DNA of 9,266 nucleotides from assembly GCA_024277555.1 (NCBI GenBank), contig JAJRUY010000064.1, positions 1-9,266 of the forward strand. Reading direction: 5' to 3'. Shown here piece after piece: positions 5,980 to 9,266 of this stretch. How positions within the stretch are numbered: position 1 is the first letter of the stretch; every line of letters starts with the position of its first letter. This DNA comes from Gammaproteobacteria bacterium. GTDB lineage: Bacteria; Pseudomonadota; Gammaproteobacteria; Chromatiales; Chromatiaceae. The notes beneath the pieces are model-generated. The model had not been told where the DNA came from and did no database searches. It saw only the letters and a program-made list of their open reading frames with translations. Both the position numbers and the translations under genes were made by a program.

Positions 5980-7049
5980 ACAGCAAGGGCAAAGTCATCA
6001 TTGGTCTTTCCGGAGGCGTGGATTCGGCCGTTGCCGCGCTGTTGCTCAGAAACCAGGGCTGGAACGTAGAAGCCCTGTTCATGAAGAACTGGGAAGAAGA
6101 CGATACCGCAGACTACTGCTCGGCAGCGGAAGACCTGGCAGACGCCAGATCTGTTGCCGACAAGCTGGGCATGCCCCTGCACACCATGAATTTCTCGGCA
6201 GAATACTGGGAGCGGGTATTCCAGTATTTTCTGCATGAATACCAGGCGGGACGCACCCCGAACCCGGACGTACTGTGCAACCGGGAAATCAAGTTCAAGG
6301 CCTTTCTCGATCATGCCCTGGCCATGGGTGCAGACTTTATCGCCACCGGACACTACGCCCGGATCAGCTGCAACACCAACTGCCATCTCCTCAAGGCGGC
6401 AGATGAAAACAAGGATCAAAGCTATTTCCTGTACATGCTGGGGCAACAGGCCCTGAAACACAGCCTGTTTCCCCTGGGAGACCTAACCAAGCCGCAAGTA
6501 CGGGAAATCGCCCACCAGGCAGGCTTTGAAAACTATAACAAGAAGGACAGCACCGGCATCTGCTTTATCGGAGAGCGGCGTTTCAAGGATTTCCTCGCCA
6601 CTTACCTGCCCGCAAATCCGGGAGAAATCCGGACGCCTGAAGGAAAAGTCATCGGTCGCCATGAAGGGCTGATGTACTACACTCTGGGGCAACGCCAGGG
6701 GCTAGGCATCGGCGGTGTTGCCGGCTCTGACGAAGCACCCTGGTTCGTAGCGGACAAAGACCTGAAACGGAATCTGCTCATCGTCGTTCAGGGGCACGAC
6801 CATCCGCTGCTGTTCTCCAGCACCTTGGAAGCGGAACAACTGCACTGGATCGCCGGCAGTCCACCAGCCAGGCAGTTCCACTGCCAGGCGCGCTGCCGTC
6901 ACAGACAGGCCTTGCAGGATTGTGAGGCTTGCATCGACAATGACAGCATGCAAGTAACATTCACCTCGCCGCAACGCGCCATCACCCCGGGACAATCCAT
7001 CGTTCTGTACCAGGATCAGGAATGCCTGGGCGGAGGGATTATTCGCTGA
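5976..7049 (+). CDS. mnmA: tRNA-uridine 2-sulfurtransferase (tRNA 2-thiouridylase)
   Basis: MnmA makes the 2-thio group of the wobble uridine (mnm5s2U34) in tRNAs for Lys, Glu and Gln, using ATP and sulfur relayed from IscS through the Tus proteins. The 357-residue product has the N-terminal PP-loop GLSGGVDS (10-17). It also has the motif NPDVLCN with Asp98 and Cys101, and the catalytic Cys196 in STGICFIGER. The central LGQRQGLGIGG and C-terminal ITPGQ and CLGGGIIR segments are also family marks. The C-terminal barrel is unusually cysteine-rich (C303, C307, C316, C319), and C132 and C136 form another pair; most of these are not family-invariant. The ATG overlaps the nudJ stop by 4 bp and has no recognisable Shine-Dalgarno, so it appears to depend on upstream translation. 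hflD starts within its stop codon. Confidence 0.96.
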   Translation: MNSKGKVIIGLSGGVDSAVAALLLRNQGWNVEALFMKNWEEDDTADYCSAAEDLADARSVADKLGMPLHTMNFSAEYWERVFQYFLHEYQAGRTPNPDVLCNREIKFKAFLDHALAMGADFIATGHYARISCNTNCHLLKAADENKDQSYFLYMLGQQALKHSLFPLGDLTKPQVREIAHQAGFENYNKKDSTGICFIGERRFKDFLATYLPANPGEIRTPEGKVIGRHEGLMYYTLGQRQGLGIGGVAGSDEAPWFVADKDLKRNLLIVVQGHDHPLLFSSTLEAEQLHWIAGSPPARQFHCQARCRHRQALQDCEACIDNDSMQVTFTSPQRAITPGQSIVLYQDQECLGGGIIR

Positions 7050-7678
7050 TGAGCAGAACATATACAGACAGGGATCATGCGCTGATTCTCGGCGGAGTCT
7101 TTCAGGCTGCCCGCATTACCTTCGAACTGGCGCACTATGGCAGAACCGACGACCATGCACTGGAAGCCAGCGTGGCATCCCTGTTTCAGACCAGCCCCGA
7201 ATCCGTGCAAACGGTATTCGGAAAACCACAGGATCTCGCACTCGGCCTACAGCACTTCGTTACTCAGCTAGAGCGACCCGCAGACCGGAACCCCGAGCTG
7301 ACCCGGTACAGCATCCGCCTGCTGCAGCTGGGGCGAAAGCTATTTGCAGATCCTGGAAAAACAGCATCATTGGGCAGAGATTTGGAGGATTTTCAGTCCC
7401 GCATCGATGCATTCGAATTCAACAAAAGCACACAATACAGCCAATTGGCTAAAATATATCAGGATCACATCAGCGGCATGTCACCAAGAGTCATGGTACA
7501 GGGAGAGCCCCTGCACCTGGAAAACCCGGATACGGCCGCCCGCATACGTTGTGCGCTGCTCACGGGGATCAGAGCCGCTCATTTGTGGTTCCAATGCGGC
7601 GGGAAACGCTGGCATTTGTTGACCAGGCAGCGGCGCTTGCTAACTGCTGCCCATCATCTTCTGGAGGAAGAAACATGA
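7049..7678 (+). CDS. hflD: HflD family protein
   Basis: This 209-residue protein (E. coli HflD is 213) is mainly helical and belongs to the HflD/YcfC family, a membrane-associated protein that in E. coli affects phage lambda CII stability and lysogeny; its normal cell role is unclear. Recognisable segments are GVFQAAR near the N-terminus, RYSIRLLQLGRKL (86-98), and the C-terminal signature LLTGIRAAHLWFQCGG (170-185) followed by KRWHLLTRQRRLL. I place the start at the ATG of the TGATG overlap with the mnmA stop. GGAGGG lies about 11 bp upstream, and an earlier in-frame ATG at 7022 would overlap mnmA by 28 bp with no homology support. In enterobacteria hflD is followed by purB; here a lipoprotein gene follows instead, overlapping by 4 bp. 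Confidence 0.93.
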   Translation: MSRTYTDRDHALILGGVFQAARITFELAHYGRTDDHALEASVASLFQTSPESVQTVFGKPQDLALGLQHFVTQLERPADRNPELTRYSIRLLQLGRKLFADPGKTASLGRDLEDFQSRIDAFEFNKSTQYSQLAKIYQDHISGMSPRVMVQGEPLHLENPDTAARIRCALLTGIRAAHLWFQCGGKRWHLLTRQRRLLTAAHHLLEEET

Positions 7679-8181
7679 AAACACAGTACTTGTTACTCAC
7701 TACCGCAGCCGCGCTCTCATTGATTTTGAGCGCTTGCGATTCCAGCTCGGAAAACGATGCAAAACTGAAACAGGAAGCAAAGGAACTGGTGGAACAAACC
7801 AGGGAAACCGCTTCTGCAACAGCTGCAGTAGTAAAAGAAAAAGCCGCCATCGCCAAGGAAAAAACCGTGGAGGCCTATGCTGAGGTAAAGGAAAGCACCG
7901 TTCAGGCCACCGCAGTGGTGAAGGAAAAAACCGCCGAAGTTTTTGGTGAAGTGAAAGAAAAGGCTGCGCAGGCCGCCGAGGTCATGACAGAAAAAGGTGG
8001 TGAATATTATGAAACCGCCAAGCAGAAAGGTGGCGAAATTTACAATGCAGCCAGGGAAAAAACAGCCGAATACTATGAATCCACAAAAAAGGATGCCGGC
8101 ACAGTTGTACAGGACGAAACCTATATGGATCAAGTAACAAACGACATGCCAACCACCCCGGACGCCCCCGAAAAACCTTGA
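7675..8181 (+). CDS. Small lipoprotein with LEA/apolipoprotein-like 11-residue repeats
   Basis: This 168-residue protein is of unknown function. The start is the ATG in the ATGA overlap with hflD, with GGAGG 7 bp upstream; an upstream open frame exists but lacks any signal. Residues 1-20 form a signal peptide ending in lipobox L-S-A-C21. Asp22 follows the Cys, which in E. coli marks retention in the inner membrane. From residue 54 the protein is repetitive: a 7-residue unit (KEKAAIA), then seven 11-residue units in strict register to residue 137, for example KEKTVEAYAEV, KESTVQATAVV, KEKTAEVFGEV, KQKGGEIYNAA and REKTAEYYEST. This is the pattern of LEA group 3 and apolipoprotein amphipathic helices. 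Later units replace Ala/Val with Gly-Gly and Tyr. The tail (138-168) is acidic and Pro-rich. Composition is low complexity, rich in Lys, Glu and Ala. A role in envelope or desiccation/osmotic protection is only inference. Confidence 0.88.
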   Translation: MKTQYLLLTTAAALSLILSACDSSSENDAKLKQEAKELVEQTRETASATAAVVKEKAAIAKEKTVEAYAEVKESTVQATAVVKEKTAEVFGEVKEKAAQAAEVMTEKGGEYYETAKQKGGEIYNAAREKTAEYYESTKKDAGTVVQDETYMDQVTNDMPTTPDAPEKP

Positions 8182-8206
8182 TCTCACTTTTGGCATTCAG
8201 CAAGTT

Positions 8207-8226
8207 TTGCCCCCGCCTGGGGGCAA
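8207..8226. terminator. GC-rich hairpin between the lipoprotein gene and acnA
   Basis: A perfect 8-bp inverted repeat, TTGCCCCC (8207-8214) and GGGGGCAA (8219-8226), has a 4-nt loop. It begins 25 bp after the lipoprotein stop and should fold stably, but only AATTCG follows, so it lacks the T tract of a standard terminator in either direction. It may be a weak terminator or a 3'-end stabilising structure for the five-gene operon. It ends 7 bp before the TAAAAT box, so an operator overlapping the acnA promoter is another possibility. Confidence 0.5.
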
Positions 8227-8233
8227 TTCGGGC

Positions 8234-8239
8234 TAAAAT
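8234..8239 (+). promoter_or_regulatory. Candidate -10 box of acnA
   Basis: TAAAAT matches 5 of 6 consensus bases and lies about 37 bp before the acnA ATG, giving a short leader of about 30 nt. No acceptable -35 is found at 16-18 bp; the region is occupied by the GC-rich hairpin, which would suit an activator-dependent promoter. This is a weak call. Confidence 0.33.
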
Positions 8240-8275
8240 CCCCCGCATTTCATTCTTTTCACGGAGTTTCCATCC

Positions 8276-9266
8276 ATGAGCAACAGCTTCAATGCCCGGG
8301 ATACCCTGGAAGTCGGCGGCAAGACCTACGAGTTCTTCCGCCTGGACGCCATAGGAGGCAGTTCCCGTCTGCCCTTCGCCACCAGGATTCTGCTGGAAAA
8401 CCTGCTGCGCAACGAGGACGGCATTACCGTCACCAAAGCGGACATCGAGGCGCTGTCCAACTGGGATAGCCAGGCCGAACCCAGCCAGGAAATCCAGTAC
8501 CGTCCAGCCCGGGTGCTGATGCAGGACTTCACCGGCGTGCCTGCCATTGTGGATCTGGCCGCCATGCGCGATGCCATTGCCAAACTGGGTGGCAACCCCG
8601 AGCAGATCAATCCCCTGCAGCCCGCCGAGCTGGTCATCGACCACTCCGTACAGGTGGACAAATTTGGCCTGCCCAATGCTGCAGAGCTGAATGCCCAGAT
8701 TGAATTTGAGCGCAATCAAGAGCGTTACCAGTTTCTGAAATGGGGCCAGCAGGCCTTCAACAACTTCAAGGTCGTACCGCCGGACACGGGCATCGTGCAT
8801 CAGGTAAACGTGGAATACCTGTCCCGGGTGGTCTTTGCCCAGGAGAACAACGGCGTGCTCCAGGCCTATCCAGACACCGTGGTAGGCACGGATTCCCACA
8901 CCACCATGGTCAACGGCCTGGGCGTGCTGGGCTGGGGAGTGGGCGGCATCGAAGCCGAAGCAGCCATGCTGGGCCAGCCCATTTCCATGCTGGTGCCCAA
9001 GGTGGTGGGCATGCAACTCACCGGCCAGCTACCCGAAGGAGCCACCGCCACGGATCTGGTGCTGACCATCGTGGAAAAATTGCGCGCGCATGGCGTGGTG
9101 GGCAAGTTTGTGGAGTTTTACGGCGACGCCTTGGATCACCTGCCCATGGGCGATCGTGCCACCATCGCCAACATGGGGCCGGAATACGGTGCCACCTGCG
9201 GCCTGTTCCCCATTGACGGTGAAACCCTGAACTACCTGCATCTCACCGGCCGTTCCGAGGAACAGA
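8276..9266 (+). CDS. acnA: Aconitate hydratase, AcnA type (N-terminal part)
   Basis: This TCA-cycle [4Fe-4S] enzyme interconverts citrate and isocitrate. The window holds the first 330 codons of a protein that in E. coli AcnA has about 890; the gene runs off the right edge. It is open to the end without a stop. The ATG has GGAG at 8263-8266, 9 bp upstream. AcnA/IRP-type marks are RLPFATRILLENLLRNEDG (31-49), QDFTGVPAIVDLAAMRDA (83-100), IDHSVQVD (121-128), GTDSHTTMVNGLGVLGWGVGG (204-224) and ANMGPEYGATCGLFPID (298-314). The three cluster-binding cysteines lie downstream of the visible part and cannot be checked; C308 is not one of them. AcnA-type is preferred over AcnB because AcnB has a different N-terminal domain order. 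The gene is separated from the preceding operon by about 94 bp and probably has its own promoter. Confidence 0.95.
   Translation, partial: MSNSFNARDTLEVGGKTYEFFRLDAIGGSSRLPFATRILLENLLRNEDGITVTKADIEALSNWDSQAEPSQEIQYRPARVLMQDFTGVPAIVDLAAMRDAIAKLGGNPEQINPLQPAELVIDHSVQVDKFGLPNAAELNAQIEFERNQERYQFLKWGQQAFNNFKVVPPDTGIVHQVNVEYLSRVVFAQENNGVLQAYPDTVVGTDSHTTMVNGLGVLGWGVGGIEAEAAMLGQPISMLVPKVVGMQLTGQLPEGATATDLVLTIVEKLRAHGVVGKFVEFYGDALDHLPMGDRATIANMGPEYGATCGLFPIDGETLNYLHLTGRSEEQ

Noticed and set aside
7549..7674. N-terminal extension of the lipoprotein reading frame
   Set aside because: The extension overlaps hflD by 126 bp in another frame, while the ATG at 7675 has a strong ribosome binding site and begins a perfect lipoprotein signal peptide.
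7982..9016. A 344-codon leftward frame across the lipoprotein and acnA
   Set aside because: It overlaps two well-supported genes in antisense and crosses the acnA promoter gap; His/Gly/Gln-rich shadow composition.
8740..9216. A 158-codon plus-strand frame inside acnA
   Set aside because: It is out of frame within conserved aconitase sequence and is rich in Gly, Arg and His as expected for a frame shadow.
1..9266. Defence, toxin-antitoxin, secretion or prophage system
   Set aside because: All intact genes are housekeeping, signalling or small envelope genes; no nuclease, toxin, integrase, transposase or direct-repeat array was seen.

Overview
The window comes from a gammaproteobacterium. The evidence is gene content and order: an E. 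coli-type NADP-dependent icd divergent from rluE, followed by nudJ, mnmA and hflD, with a CspD-like cold-shock gene beyond the other end of icd. Enterobacteria and pseudomonads have closely related arrangements around icd. The species cannot be named from this sequence. GC content looks moderate by eye and was not computed. There is no sign of a mobile element gene, CRISPR array, tRNA or rRNA.

Left part (1-2900). The start of a leftward lipoprotein gene is cut by the window edge. After a 285-bp divergent gap comes a two-gene rightward unit: a 705-residue DUF1631 protein, then 12 bp later a small PilZ-domain protein with an intact cyclic-di-GMP binding signature. Neither protein has a clear assigned function. 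Their tight linkage is the best clue to a role in second-messenger signalling.

Middle (2901-4892). A CspD-like cold-shock gene with a strong ribosome binding site is convergent with icd. The 379-bp gap between them holds a strong bidirectional intrinsic terminator. It also holds a roughly 120-bp, almost fully self-complementary palindrome that no gene explains. The icd gene keeps the catalytic, NADP-specificity and phosphorylatable-serine residues.

Right part (4949-9266). Five genes, rluE, nudJ, mnmA, hflD and a small lipoprotein gene, run rightward as a chain in which every junction overlaps (ATGA or TGATG), so they are almost certainly one translationally coupled operon. rluE, mnmA and nudJ cover rRNA pseudouridylation, tRNA 2-thiolation and nucleotide hydrolysis. 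The lipoprotein is built of 11-residue repeats like those of LEA group 3 and apolipoprotein helices, and has Asp after the lipidated Cys. A short gap with a GC-rich hairpin and a TAAAAT box then leads into acnA, whose N-terminal 330 codons are present. The aconitase and isocitrate dehydrogenase genes, which encode consecutive TCA-cycle steps, therefore flank the RNA-modification operon.

I did not find a multi-gene system that looks wholly new. The items most worth a second look are the large palindrome, the 11-mer-repeat lipoprotein and the DUF1631-PilZ pair.
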